64,000 bases of DNA, from assembly GCF_007679035.1 (NCBI RefSeq), contig NZ_VEFR01000003.1:124001-188000 (forward strand), in the 5' to 3' direction. Under the pieces are notes generated by a model that saw only the letters and a program-made list of their open reading frames with translations, ran no database searches and was not told the origin of the DNA. Shown piece after piece: positions 33,299-41,823 of this stretch. The stretch's first letter is position 1. Every line of letters begins with the position of its first letter. Made by a program: the position numbers and the translations under genes. The stretch comes from Agrococcus jejuensis (GTDB lineage: Bacteria > Actinomycetota > Actinomycetes > Actinomycetales > Microbacteriaceae).

Positions 33299-33843
33299 CA
33301 GACCAGCACCATGCCCTCGCTCGGCACCCAGGCGCCGGGCTCGCCCTCGAAGCGGATCGACTCCGCGTTGCGCGGCGTGCGCGTCTCGAGCCCGGTGACG
33401 GCGTCGGCGAACGCGCGGATGAACGTGCCGTGCGTCACGATCACGAGGTGCTCGACGGCGTGGCGGGTTGCGACGGCATCGACGGCCGCGACGGCCCGCG
33501 CCTGCAGTGCCTCGTACGACTCCTCGCCGGGCCACTCGGTGCCGAAGCGCTCGGTCGCCTGCGCCTTCGTGAGGCCCTCGACCTCGCCGTACGCGCGTTC
33601 GATGAGGGCGACGTCGCGCTCGAGCACCGGCATGCCGAGCCGCTCGGCGATGATGTCGGCCGTGACGGCGGCGCGCGAGAGCGTCGACGACACGATGGCG
33701 TCCCAGTGCTCGTCCGACAGCAGCACCGCCGCCTCGAGCGCCTGGCCGCGGCCGGTCTCGTTGAGTGGGATGTCGCTGGTGCCCTGCATGCGCAGGGTCT
33801 TGTTCCAGTCGGTCTGGCCGTGTCTCACGAGGGCGATCTGCAC
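33298..33843 (-). CDS. histidine phosphatase family protein
   Basis: 181 residues, phosphoglycerate-mutase fold. The phosphohistidine motif is LVRHGQTDWN at the N-terminus; GTSDIPLNETGRGQA, SSTLSRAAVTA and VTHGTFIRAF complete the catalytic pocket (second histidine). The GTG at 33843 is preceded, 6 bases away, by TAGGCT on the minus strand, implying its own leaderless promoter although the gene follows the AsnC genes. It dephosphorylates an unknown small molecule. Confidence 0.9.
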   Translation of the reverse strand: MQIALVRHGQTDWNKTLRMQGTSDIPLNETGRGQALEAAVLLSDEHWDAIVSSTLSRAAVTADIIAERLGMPVLERDVALIERAYGEVEGLTKAQATERFGTEWPGEESYEALQARAVAAVDAVATRHAVEHLVIVTHGTFIRAFADAVTGLETRTPRNAESIRFEGEPGAWVPSEGMVLV

Positions 33844-33887
33844 CTGCCGAGCCTACCGGCGCGGGTGTCGGCGGTCCTCGGCCGGCG

Positions 33888-34352
33888 TCACGAGCCCTGG
33901 CGGAACCCATCCCAGAGGTACGAGTCCTTCACGACGTCGATGAGCGTCGCCGAGCGGATGCTGTCGATGCCGGGGATGCGGCGGATGGTCTCGGTGAGGA
34001 ACTCGGCGAGCTCGGCGGCCGAGGCGCAGCGCACCTCGGCGACGATGTCCGACGAGCCGACGCACGCCGAGACGTAGCGCACCTCCTCGAGCGGCACGAG
34101 CGCCTTCGCGACGTCGTCGACCGTCGTCTTGCGCACGCGCAGCGTGAGGTGGGCGTGCACCTCGCCGACGGCCTGCGCGCGCGAGAGGCCGACGACGCGC
34201 ACGATGCCGAGGGACACGAGCCGCTGGTAGCGGTGCCGCACCGCGGCCTCCGACAGGCCGACGTAGCGGCCGATCTGCGCGAACGACCGGCGACCGTCGA
34301 TGCGCAGCTGATCGATGATCTTGCGGTCGATGACGTCGACGGCGTCAAGCAC
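33888..34352 (-). CDS. Lrp/AsnC-family regulator 2
   Basis: 154 residues from GTG 34352, 8 bases inside the preceding AsnC gene. Helix-turn-helix GRRSFAQIGRYVGLSEAAVR is followed by a RAM domain (VHAHLTLRVRKT; VSACVGSSDIVAEVRC). It is the last gene of the catabolic operon. Two adjacent coupled AsnC proteins suggest a hetero-oligomer or two sites of control. The effector is probably a substrate of the pathway. Confidence 0.88.
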   Translation of the reverse strand: MLDAVDVIDRKIIDQLRIDGRRSFAQIGRYVGLSEAAVRHRYQRLVSLGIVRVVGLSRAQAVGEVHAHLTLRVRKTTVDDVAKALVPLEEVRYVSACVGSSDIVAEVRCASAAELAEFLTETIRRIPGIDSIRSATLIDVVKDSYLWDGFRQGS

Positions 34353-34824
34353 GACCCACCGCCGGCTGCTGCCCGTGCGAGCCGCGCAGGCCATCCCACG
34401 ACAGGTCCTTGTAGAGGCGCGTGTGGATGTTCTGCTCGATGCGCGCGACGCCGGGCGTGCGGCGGATGTCGTCGAGCAGCGACACCGCCTCGGTGAGGTC
34501 GCGGCACGTCGCCTCCACGAGCACGTCGTGCATGCCCGAGCAGAGCGTGACGTGGCCCACGAGCGCGTGCTTCGCGAGCTCGAGCGCGACCGTGCGGGGC
34601 GTGAGGTCGGAGACGTCGATGAACAGGCTCAGCCGCACGTGCCCGAGCGACAGGGGATCGCACAGCGCGACGACCTGCATGACGCCGTCGTCGGTGAGGC
34701 GACCGATGCGCGCACGCACGGTCGCCTCCGAGACGCCGAGCTCGGCTGCGATGTCGGTGCCCGGGCGTCGACCGTCACGGGCGAGCATCGCGAGGATGCG
34801 CCGATCGGTCTCGTCGATGGTCAC
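34345..34824 (-). CDS. Lrp/AsnC-family regulator 1
   Basis: 159 residues from GTG 34824, which overlaps the BKACE stop (GTGA). The recognition region is GTDIAAELGVSEATVRARIG, the effector domain runs from LSLFIDVSDLTP to ARIEQNIHTRLYKDLSWDG. It resembles its downstream neighbour in layout but with limited sequence identity, so the duplication is old or they come from different sources. Likely controls the operon that encodes it. Confidence 0.88.
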   Translation of the reverse strand: MTIDETDRRILAMLARDGRRPGTDIAAELGVSEATVRARIGRLTDDGVMQVVALCDPLSLGHVRLSLFIDVSDLTPRTVALELAKHALVGHVTLCSGMHDVLVEATCRDLTEAVSLLDDIRRTPGVARIEQNIHTRLYKDLSWDGLRGSHGQQPAVGRA

Positions 34825-35570
34825 CGCTCCATGATGGACCCCGCGCGGCCCACGAAGGCGTCGAGCGCTGCCCGGATCATCGCGGCATTGCTGGGGGCGG
34901 GGGACCCGTCGGGCATCGTCGTGTCGTCCTCGAACCCGATGCGGATCTCGGCCCCGTCCGCGATCGCGGCGCGCACCATGGGCCAGGACGTCTCGTCGTA
35001 GCCGTGGTAGAGCAGCGGCAGCTCGACGCCGGCCTCGCGGATCATCGCCGCCATCGCGCGGGCGTGCGCCACGGCGACGTCGGCATCCTCGTCCTCGGGC
35101 TCGATGAGGATGCGCACGTTCTCGTGCAGCGAGTCGGCTGCGAGCAGCGCGGGCACGTCGGCGAGCGACCACACGGCGCTCTCGAGCACCATCCCGCGGT
35201 CGAGCACCAGACGGGCTGCCTCGGCCGCGCCCTCCTCGCAGAACGCGACCGACGCGAACGACGGCAGCGCATCCTCGGGCCACGCCTCGACGAGCCGCAT
35301 GCGCTCGAGGTGCCCCGAGCAGGTCCACAGGCCCGTGGTCGTGCCGACGACGAGGTCGGGGTCGAGGGCGCGCACGGCCTCCACGAGCGCGCGGACGTCG
35401 CCCGGCGCGATGGTCTGCCCGCCGTCGGCGGTGCGCGCGTGGGCGTGCACGACGTCGGCGCCCGCCGCGACGGCCTCGACGCTCGCGCGCGCGATCACCT
35501 CCGGCGTCACGGGCACGGGGGCGTGCTCGGCGGTGGTGCGTCCGCCGTTGACCGCGGCCTTGATGAGCAT
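34821..35570 (-). CDS. BKACE (DUF849) beta-keto acid cleavage enzyme
   Basis: 249 residues, a short DUF849 TIM barrel. N-terminal LIKAAVNGGRTTAEH, the zinc-binding VVHAHAR (His42, His44), YHGYDE and the IRIGFEDDTTMPDG acid cluster fit the family. Characterised members react a beta-keto acid (e.g. 3-keto-5-aminohexanoate, dehydrocarnitine) with acetyl-CoA to give acetoacetate and a new CoA thioester. It sits in the polyamine-type transporter operon one base after the RraA gene, so the pathway should produce a beta-keto acid. Confidence 0.88.
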   Translation of the reverse strand: MLIKAAVNGGRTTAEHAPVPVTPEVIARASVEAVAAGADVVHAHARTADGGQTIAPGDVRALVEAVRALDPDLVVGTTTGLWTCSGHLERMRLVEAWPEDALPSFASVAFCEEGAAEAARLVLDRGMVLESAVWSLADVPALLAADSLHENVRILIEPEDEDADVAVAHARAMAAMIREAGVELPLLYHGYDETSWPMVRAAIADGAEIRIGFEDDTTMPDGSPAPSNAAMIRAALDAFVGRAGSIMER

Positions 35571-35571
35571 G

Positions 35572-36243
35572 TCAGCCCTCCTGCAGGGTTCGGATGGTGT
35601 CGGAGGCGCCGGTGAGGTCGCCGAGGCGGCGACCGGCGCGCAGCTCGTCGGCGAGCCCGGGCTCCTCGGCGTCGTCCTCGAGCACGGTCTCCACGAGTGC
35701 GGCGAGCACGGCGGCCGGTGCCATGAGCACGCCGTTGCGGTCGGCGAGCACGACGTCGCCCGAGCGCACGGTCACGCCGCCGACCGAGATCGGCACGTGC
35801 ACGCCGCCGGCGTCGACGCCGAGCAGCTTCGTGGTGAGCAGCGACGAGCCGCGGCCGTACGTGGTGACGCCGAGCGCCTCGATCTCGTCGAGGTCGGTGC
35901 AGACGCCGTCGACGACGACGCCCGCAGCGCCGCGCACGGCGAGGGCGGTGGCGATCATCTCGCCGACGGGCGCGTGGCGCACGTCGCCGCCCGTGTCGAT
36001 CACGAGCACGTCGCCCGCCTCGACGTCGCTCACGGCGTGGTGCAGCATCGTCGAGTCCTGCGCCGTGAGCCGCACGGTGACGGCGCGGCCCACGATGGCG
36101 CCGGAGCCCGTGAGGCGGCGGATGCCCGAGTCGAGGAAGCCCTCCTCGATGTAGTGGCCGAACGTCGCGAACGACGTCGCACGGAGCCGGGCCACGAGCT
36201 CCGGGTCGAGGGCCGCGGGCGCGGCTCCGATCACGATGGTCAT
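35572..36243 (-). CDS. RraA-family protein (aldolase/decarboxylase-like)
   Basis: 223 residues with the RraA/HMG-aldolase alpha-beta-beta-alpha fold: VEAGDVLVIDTGGDVRHAPV, GEMIATALAVRGAAGVVVDG and DVVLADRNGVLMAP. In known 4-hydroxy-4-methyl-2-oxoglutarate aldolases the strand after VVDG carries an Arg-Asp pair; here the sequence is VDGVCTDLDE, so Arg is Thr. Ordinary aldolase activity is therefore doubtful and another substrate is likely. It overlaps the nitrilase gene by 4 bases. Confidence 0.85.
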   Translation of the reverse strand: MTIVIGAAPAALDPELVARLRATSFATFGHYIEEGFLDSGIRRLTGSGAIVGRAVTVRLTAQDSTMLHHAVSDVEAGDVLVIDTGGDVRHAPVGEMIATALAVRGAAGVVVDGVCTDLDEIEALGVTTYGRGSSLLTTKLLGVDAGGVHVPISVGGVTVRSGDVVLADRNGVLMAPAAVLAALVETVLEDDAEEPGLADELRAGRRLGDLTGASDTIRTLQEG

Positions 36244-37061
36244 GCGTGCACCTCTCCGACGCGCACGTCGATCTCGAGTCGGCGGTTGGCGAGCACGGGG
36301 AGGATCTCCCGCACCCTGGCGGTCTCGTCGAGCCGCACGGTCGCGTGGGCGACGCCGAGCCTCGCCGGGCCGAGCGTCGCGACGGCGACGCCCATCGGGT
36401 CGACGATCATGCTCTCGCCGATGCAGTCGGGCGACGTCGAGCCGGATGCGACGACCCAGCACGTCGACTCGATCGCACGAGCGCGCAGCAGCGTCGTCCA
36501 GTGGTCCTCCTTGCGAGCGCCGGCGACCCAGGCGGCCGAGATGCTCAGCACGTCGGCGCCGCGTGCGACGAGGTCGCGGGCGAGCTCGGGGAAGCGCAGG
36601 TCGTAGCAGTTGAGCAGGCCCACGGCGACGCCGTCGACGAGCACGATCGGCGGCAGCGCGTCGCCGGGCACGACGTAGTCGGACTCCCGGTAGGCGAACG
36701 CGTCGTACAGGTGCAGCTTGCGGTAGGCGGCGCGCTGCACGCCGCGGTCGTCGATCATGACGAGCGTGTTGTACGGACGGCCAGCGCCGTGCGGCTCGTA
36801 GCCGCCGGCGACGATCCACACGTCGAGTCGCCGAGCGAGCTCCGACAGCAGCTCGAGGCCCGCGGGCCACGATGCCTCGACGGCGGCTGCGAGCCCGTCG
36901 CCCAGCCCGTCGGCCAGCAGCAGCGCCTCCTCGGGGAGCACGACCAGGCGCGCGCCGCCCGCCGCCGCGGCCTCGACCTGCGTCGCGATCGTCGCGCGGT
37001 TCTCGGCGGGGTCGTTCGTCGGCGGGAGCTGCACGACGGCGATGGCGAGCGTGGGGTTCAC
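36240..37061 (-). CDS. carbon-nitrogen hydrolase (nitrilase superfamily)
   Basis: 273 residues with the full Glu-Lys-Cys triad: Glu44 in VVLPEEAL, Lys115 in AYRKLHLYDAF and Cys152 in VGLLNCYDLRFPE. The sequence around the cysteine is like omega-amidase/Nit2 and R-amidase types rather than true nitrilases, so hydrolysis of an amide or carbamoyl bond is expected. GTG 37061 overlaps the ATPase stop. In the operon it would act on the imported nitrogenous compound first. Confidence 0.93.
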   Translation of the reverse strand: MNPTLAIAVVQLPPTNDPAENRATIATQVEAAAAGGARLVVLPEEALLLADGLGDGLAAAVEASWPAGLELLSELARRLDVWIVAGGYEPHGAGRPYNTLVMIDDRGVQRAAYRKLHLYDAFAYRESDYVVPGDALPPIVLVDGVAVGLLNCYDLRFPELARDLVARGADVLSISAAWVAGARKEDHWTTLLRARAIESTCWVVASGSTSPDCIGESMIVDPMGVAVATLGPARLGVAHATVRLDETARVREILPVLANRRLEIDVRVGEVHA

Positions 37062-38161
37062 GCGGCGACCTCCTGGGTCTGGGCTGCGGATGCCGCGACC
37101 TCGGCGGGCAGCACCCGCGCGTCGGCCGGCGACCAGTCGATGCGCACCTCGGCGCCGTCCTCGAGCCCGCGGAGCAGGTCGGCCCCCACGGACGCGGGGA
37201 CCTGCACCTGCACGGGCGCCACGGCGGCGCCGACGACGACCTTCGCGAGCCAGTGGTCGCCGAGGAACGCGTGCTCCACGACGCGGCCCGGGATGCCCTG
37301 AGCCGCGTCGGCGGGCAGCAGGCGGATGCGCTCGGGCCGCACGGCCACGACCACGGCGCCGTCGGTGTCGGGCGACGCGGGCACGACGCCCACGCCCTCC
37401 ACGCGCGCCACGCCATCCGCGGCCGAGGCATCCAGCAGGTTGCACGTGCCGATGAACGACGCGACGAAGCGGTTCGCGGGCTCGTCGTAGATCTCGGTGG
37501 GGGAGCCGACCTGCAGCACGCGGCCGCGGCTCATCACCGCGATGCGATCCGACATCGTCAGCGCCTCCTCCTGGTCGTGCGTGACGTAGATGAAGGTGAT
37601 GCCGAGCTCGCGCTGCATGCGCTTGAGCTCGAACTGCATGTCCTTGCGCAGACGCTGGTCGAGCGCGCCGAGCGGCTCGTCGAGCAGCACGACCTTCGGT
37701 CGGCCGACGACGGCGCGGGCGAGGGCCACGCGCTGCCGCTGGCCGCCCGAGAGCTCCTGCGGCTTGCGGCCGCGGAACTCGCCGAGCTGCACGAGGTCGA
37801 GGGCGGCGGCGACGCGGTCGCGCAGCTCCGCCCTCGGCACCCGCAGCGTGCGCAGCTCGAACGCGACGTTGTCTTCGACGCTCAGGTGCGGGAACAGCGC
37901 GTACGACTGGAACAGCATGTTGAGGTCCCGCTTGCGGGTCGGGACGCCCACGACGTCCCGACCGTCGAGCGAGATGGTCCCCGCCGTCGGCGACTCGAAG
38001 CCGGCGATCATGCGCATGATCGTCGTCTTGCCGCATCCCGACGGGCCGAGGATCGAGAAGAACTCGCCATCGGCGACGTCGAGGTCGGTCGGCTCGACCG
38101 CGACGCTCGCGCCGAAGCGCTTCGTCACGCCCCGGAGGGCGACGGCGGGGACGGTGCTCAC
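37058..38161 (-). CDS. ABC ATPase, polyamine/opine type (PotA-like)
   Basis: 367 residues. Walker A is LGPSGCGKTT, Q-loop LFQSYALFPHLSV, signature ELSGGQRQRVALARA, Walker B VVLLDEPLGALD and H-loop YVTHDQEEA. A C-terminal TOBE regulatory domain (about 280-350; VVAVRPERIRL) marks the PotA/FbpC/opine class. GTG 38161 overlaps the binding-protein stop. It powers the two permeases encoded upstream. Confidence 0.94.
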   Translation of the reverse strand: MSTVPAVALRGVTKRFGASVAVEPTDLDVADGEFFSILGPSGCGKTTIMRMIAGFESPTAGTISLDGRDVVGVPTRKRDLNMLFQSYALFPHLSVEDNVAFELRTLRVPRAELRDRVAAALDLVQLGEFRGRKPQELSGGQRQRVALARAVVGRPKVVLLDEPLGALDQRLRKDMQFELKRMQRELGITFIYVTHDQEEALTMSDRIAVMSRGRVLQVGSPTEIYDEPANRFVASFIGTCNLLDASAADGVARVEGVGVVPASPDTDGAVVVAVRPERIRLLPADAAQGIPGRVVEHAFLGDHWLAKVVVGAAVAPVQVQVPASVGADLLRGLEDGAEVRIDWSPADARVLPAEVAASAAQTQEVAA

Positions 38162-39216
38162 GAGGCCCGGACCCGGGTCCAGCCGTCCTGGAAGTACGCG
38201 AGCGCGGAGCCCGGGTCGACCAGGAACTCGGCGTTCGTCAGATCCTCCTGCGGCACGAAGATGGCCGGGTTCGTCACGAGCGACTGGTCCTGCACCTCGG
38301 CGAGGGCGGCCTCGTTCGTCGTGGCGAGGTTCGCCTCGTCGGTGAGCATCGCGGCGATCTCGGGACGCAGCGTGAACGACAGCCACTGGTAGGCGGCGTC
38401 CTCGTTCTGCGTGCCCTCGACGATCGAGAACGAGTCGGTCCACAGCGTGCCGCCCTCCTCGGGCTGCACGAAGTGCACGTCGGGGTTCGCGGCGGTCGCC
38501 TGCGCGGCCGACGAGCCCGAGTACGCCTGCGCGATGCACGCGTCGCCGGCGCCGACGAGGTCGGCGGCGTTCGTCGAGTTGTAGCCCGCGAGCAGCGGCT
38601 TCTGGTCGAGCAGCGCCTGCGTGCCCTCCTCGATCTCCGCCTCGTCGGTGGAGAGGATCGAGAGGCCGCTCACCTGCATGCCGGCGATGTACGCGCTCAG
38701 CATGTTGTCGAGCATGTAGACCTTGCCCGCGAACTCGGGGTCCCACAGGTCCGCCCACGACGTGATCTCGCGGCCCGTGCACGCCTCGTTGTAGAGGATG
38801 CCCGTCGTGCCCCACGCGAAGGGCACGGAGTACTGGTTGCCGGGATCGAACGACGGGTCGACGAACGTGTCGGCCAGGTTGTCGAGGCCCTCGATGCGGT
38901 CGTGGTCCAGCTCGGCGACGAGCCCGCGCTGCACGAGCAGCTGCACGGCGTACTGGCTGGGCTGCACGACGTCGTAGCCCGACTGGCCCGAGTCGAGCTG
39001 GGCGATCATGGTCTCGTTCGAGTCGAAGCTGTCGAACGTCACCTCGATGCCGGTCTCCTCCTCGAACGCGGCGATGACGCCGTCGGGCACCTCGCCCGAC
39101 CAGCCGTAGATGCTGAGGGTGGTGTCGGCGTCCTCGCCGCTGCCGCCTGCGGAGCAGCCGGTGGCGAGGAGCACGACCGCCGCGGTGGCCGCGACGATGG
39201 ATGCGGAGCGTTGCAC
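38158..39216 (-). CDS. spermidine/putrescine-type binding lipoprotein (PotD-like)
   Basis: 352 residues from GTG 39216. Lipobox LLATGC, a Gly/Ser linker, then TTLSIYGWSGEVPDGVIAAF, FDSNETMIAQLDSG and VPFAWGTTGILYN, the PotD/PotF fold. Late WTDSFSIVEGTQNEDAAYQW is also typical. The ligand pocket acids usual for polyamines are not all obvious, so putrescine-like amines, opines or amides are possible ligands. A 137-base gap separates it from the permease gene upstream. Confidence 0.92.
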   Translation of the reverse strand: MQRSASIVAATAAVVLLATGCSAGGSGEDADTTLSIYGWSGEVPDGVIAAFEEETGIEVTFDSFDSNETMIAQLDSGQSGYDVVQPSQYAVQLLVQRGLVAELDHDRIEGLDNLADTFVDPSFDPGNQYSVPFAWGTTGILYNEACTGREITSWADLWDPEFAGKVYMLDNMLSAYIAGMQVSGLSILSTDEAEIEEGTQALLDQKPLLAGYNSTNAADLVGAGDACIAQAYSGSSAAQATAANPDVHFVQPEEGGTLWTDSFSIVEGTQNEDAAYQWLSFTLRPEIAAMLTDEANLATTNEAALAEVQDQSLVTNPAIFVPQEDLTNAEFLVDPGSALAYFQDGWTRVRAS

Positions 39217-39353
39217 GGGAGTGCCTCTCTCTCGAGTGGATGGTGGTGCTGGGTTCACTACGGCGGGTGCGGTGACGATGTGCTGGCTGGTGTCGGGACG
39301 GTGCTGGTTGCGGTGCGGTGCGGTGGGACCGGGGGAGCGGTCGCGGGGTGCTC

Positions 39354-40136
39354 CTACGGCGCCGAGCCGGCCAGGATGCGACGCATCTGGCCGACGCCGA
39401 CGACGAGGATCACGACGAGCGTCAGCACGACCATGAGGCTGCCGAGCGCGTTGAGCTCGGGCGTCAGGCCGGTGCGGACGGAGGAGTAGATGCGGATCGG
39501 CAGCGTCGTGGTGCCGACGCCTGCCGTGAACGTCGAGATGACGATGTTCGAGAACGACGTCGTGAACGACAGCAGGAACGCCGCGAGCAGCGCGGGCCGC
39601 AGGATCGGCAGCGTGACGCGCCAGAACGTGCCGAGCACGCCGGCGCCGAGGTCGGCGGCCGCCTCGTGCACGCTCGGGTCGAGCGAGCGCATCGCGCCGA
39701 GCAGCACGAAGGTCGCCATGGGCAGCGCGATGACGATGTGCCCGAGCACGAGCGTCAGCAGGCCGTTCTGCATGCCGACGGTCGAGAACGTGCGCAGCAG
39801 CGCGACGCCGATGACGATCTCGGGGATCACGAGCGGGATGGCGACGGCTGCGAGCAGCACGCCCTTGCCGCGGATGGGGAAGCGGTGCAGCGCGTACGCC
39901 GATAGGAAGCCGATCACCGTGGCGATGAACCCGGCGACGAGGCCGAGCAGCAGGCTCGTGCGCAGCGTCGCGAGCAGCGGCTCGTCCTGGAACAGCTCCG
40001 CGTACCAGTCGAGCGTCAGCCCATCCCAGCGGTAGCTCACGGGCGACGCGTTGAACGAGTACGCGATGACGGCGACGATGGGCACGTACAGGAACGCGAT
40101 CATGACGATCGCGGCGGCGCCGATGACCTTCCTCAC
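39354..40136 (-). CDS. ABC permease (PotC-like)
   Basis: 260 residues, six membrane segments. FLYVPIVAVIAYSFNASP opens the protein, the EAA loop is VHEAAADLGAGVLGTFWRVTLP, and FSNIVISTFTAGVGTTTLPI is diagnostic for PotC. GTG 40136 overlaps the PotB-like stop. Forms the membrane channel with the next upstream product. Confidence 0.93.
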   Translation of the reverse strand: MRKVIGAAAIVMIAFLYVPIVAVIAYSFNASPVSYRWDGLTLDWYAELFQDEPLLATLRTSLLLGLVAGFIATVIGFLSAYALHRFPIRGKGVLLAAVAIPLVIPEIVIGVALLRTFSTVGMQNGLLTLVLGHIVIALPMATFVLLGAMRSLDPSVHEAAADLGAGVLGTFWRVTLPILRPALLAAFLLSFTTSFSNIVISTFTAGVGTTTLPIRIYSSVRTGLTPELNALGSLMVVLTLVVILVVGVGQMRRILAGSAP

Positions 40137-41008
40137 GACGTCCTCCTCGAGGCGGCGATGCGCGTCGCGATCGCGGCGACCGCGACCGACGCGAGCATGA
40201 GCACCAGCACGACCATCGCCATGGCCGAGCCGAGCGCCTGGTTCCGGAACTCGGTGAACAGCGTCACGATGAGGTTGCCGACGAGCGGGTCGAGCCCGCC
40301 GCCCAGCAGCACGGGGATCACGAAGACGCCGAGCGTCGGCACGAACGTGAGCATGAAGGCCGCCGCGATGCCGGGGGCGGAGAGCGGCAGCATCACGCGC
40401 CGCTGGGTCTGCCACCACGAGCATCCGAGGTCCGTGGCCGCCTCGGGCAGCGACGGGTCGATGCCGCGCAGCGCCGCGTAGATGGGGAAGACGGCGACGG
40501 GCAGGAACGCGTACAGCAGCGACAGGACGACCGCGCCCTGCGAGGGCACGAACGAGTCGGCGTCGATGCCGACCGCCCGCAGCGCCGTCACGACGATGCC
40601 GCCCGAGCCGAGGATGTTGATCCATGCGAAGGTGCGCACGAGGAAGTCGGTCCAGAACGGGATGATCACGAGCAGCAGGAGCAGCGGCTGGCGCTCGGCC
40701 TTCGCGCCGGCGATCCACGTCGCCACGACGTAGCCGACGACGAGGCACACGACGGCGTTGGCGGCGGCCATGCCGAGCGAGTAGCCGATGGTCTTGAGGT
40801 AGACGGGGTCGAGCAGCGTGGCGTAGTTGTCGAGCGTGAAGCCGCCGAGCGTGCCGCCGAGCGGGTCGGGGATGGCGAAGGACTCTCGGGCGACGATGAT
40901 CGTCGGCACCACGACGAGCAGCACGATCACGGCAACCGCTGGCGCGACGAGCAGGTAGCCCTGCCACGTCGTGCTGCGCGGGGCGCTCCGCGTCTCGACC
41001 TTGCTCAT
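40133..41008 (-). CDS. ABC permease (PotB-like)
   Basis: 291 residues, six membrane segments. YLLVAPAVAVIVLLVVVP at the start, WTDFLVRTFAWINIL in the centre and EAATDLGCSWWQTQRRVMLP as the EAA loop are PotB features. The ATG at 41008 has a nearly perfect AGGAGGTG, the strongest ribosome-binding site in the cluster. First gene of the catabolic operon that runs down to about 33.9 kb. Confidence 0.93.
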   Translation of the reverse strand: MSKVETRSAPRSTTWQGYLLVAPAVAVIVLLVVVPTIIVARESFAIPDPLGGTLGGFTLDNYATLLDPVYLKTIGYSLGMAAANAVVCLVVGYVVATWIAGAKAERQPLLLLLVIIPFWTDFLVRTFAWINILGSGGIVVTALRAVGIDADSFVPSQGAVVLSLLYAFLPVAVFPIYAALRGIDPSLPEAATDLGCSWWQTQRRVMLPLSAPGIAAAFMLTFVPTLGVFVIPVLLGGGLDPLVGNLIVTLFTEFRNQALGSAMAMVVLVLMLASVAVAAIATRIAASRRTS

Positions 41009-41310
41009 CGCACCTCCTGTGCCTTGGACTCATCGTGAACCCGGCAGCGTGCGCGCGGCGACACGAAAGCGGTCGCGGTCGCGTTACGTTCATGCGCATT
41101 TCGCAGCGGCACCGGTGGCGGGCATCCGACTGCGGGGTCGACGCGCGGTCGTCGCTGGCGGGTCGGCGGGCGCGGATGCGACCGCGGGGTCGCGGTCGGG
41201 TCCGTCGCCTGGTGACCCGGGGCTGGTGCGTCCCTCACAGATGATCGACATCCACACCTCACGTTCCGCAGGGCTCGTGCGTCAGCCAAGGTGTGAGAGG
41301 AAGTGGAGCC
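41009..41310. promoter_or_regulatory. divergent intergenic region, potB-like / ogt-like
   Basis: 302 bases separate the two divergent starts. ATGCGCAT at 41092-41099 is an 8-base palindrome in a less GC-rich patch about 85 bases before the permease ATG, a plausible operator or promoter zone. The rest is GC-rich with short self-complementary pieces; I see no gene. Confidence 0.3.
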
Positions 41311-41823
41311 ATGACCGACACCAAGCACGCCATCGTCGACACCCCCGTCGGCGCCGTCACGATCGTGGGCGGCGCTGCCGGCATCCAGGGCCTGTACTAC
41401 GCCGAGCATCGACCCGCGCCCGACGAGACGCGCTTCGGCGACCGCGACGACGCGGCCCTCGCCGACGCCGCGGAGCAGCTGCGCGCGTACTTCGCGGGCG
41501 AGCGCACGACCTTCGACCTCGCGCTCGACCCCGTGGGCACGCCCTTCCAGCTGCGCGTGTGGGAGGCCCTGCGCGAGATCCCGTACGGCGAGACGCGCAC
41601 GTACGGATGGATCGCCGCGTCGATCGGGCAGCCGACGGCCGTGCGCGCCGTCGGGCTCGCGAACTCGCGGAACCCCATCTCGATCGTCGTGCCGTGCCAC
41701 CGCGTCGTGGGCTCCTCGGGCAAGCTCACCGGCTACGCCGGCGGGCTCGTGTGCAAGCGCACGCTGCTCGACCTCGAGTCGGGCGCGCTGCTCGACCTGG
41801 TCGCGCGAGAATCCCTTGCGTGA
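41311..41823 (+). CDS. ogt: O6-alkylguanine-DNA alkyltransferase
   Basis: 170 residues. The alkyl-acceptor Cys129 is in IVVPCHRVVG; the helix-turn-helix IPYGETRTYGWIAASIG and the arginine finger are in AVGLANSRNP. It transfers alkyl groups from O6-alkylguanine or O4-alkylthymine to itself in a suicide reaction. GTGGAG precedes the ATG. The stop overlaps the start of a sigma-factor gene (GTGA), and a second alkyltransferase follows, an unusual three-gene arrangement. Confidence 0.95.
   Translation: MTDTKHAIVDTPVGAVTIVGGAAGIQGLYYAEHRPAPDETRFGDRDDAALADAAEQLRAYFAGERTTFDLALDPVGTPFQLRVWEALREIPYGETRTYGWIAASIGQPTAVRAVGLANSRNPISIVVPCHRVVGSSGKLTGYAGGLVCKRTLLDLESGALLDLVARESLA

Noticed and set aside
41009..41310. 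Riboswitch or small gene before the potB-like gene
   Set aside because: I could not find a known aptamer pattern or credible ORF; only a short palindrome.
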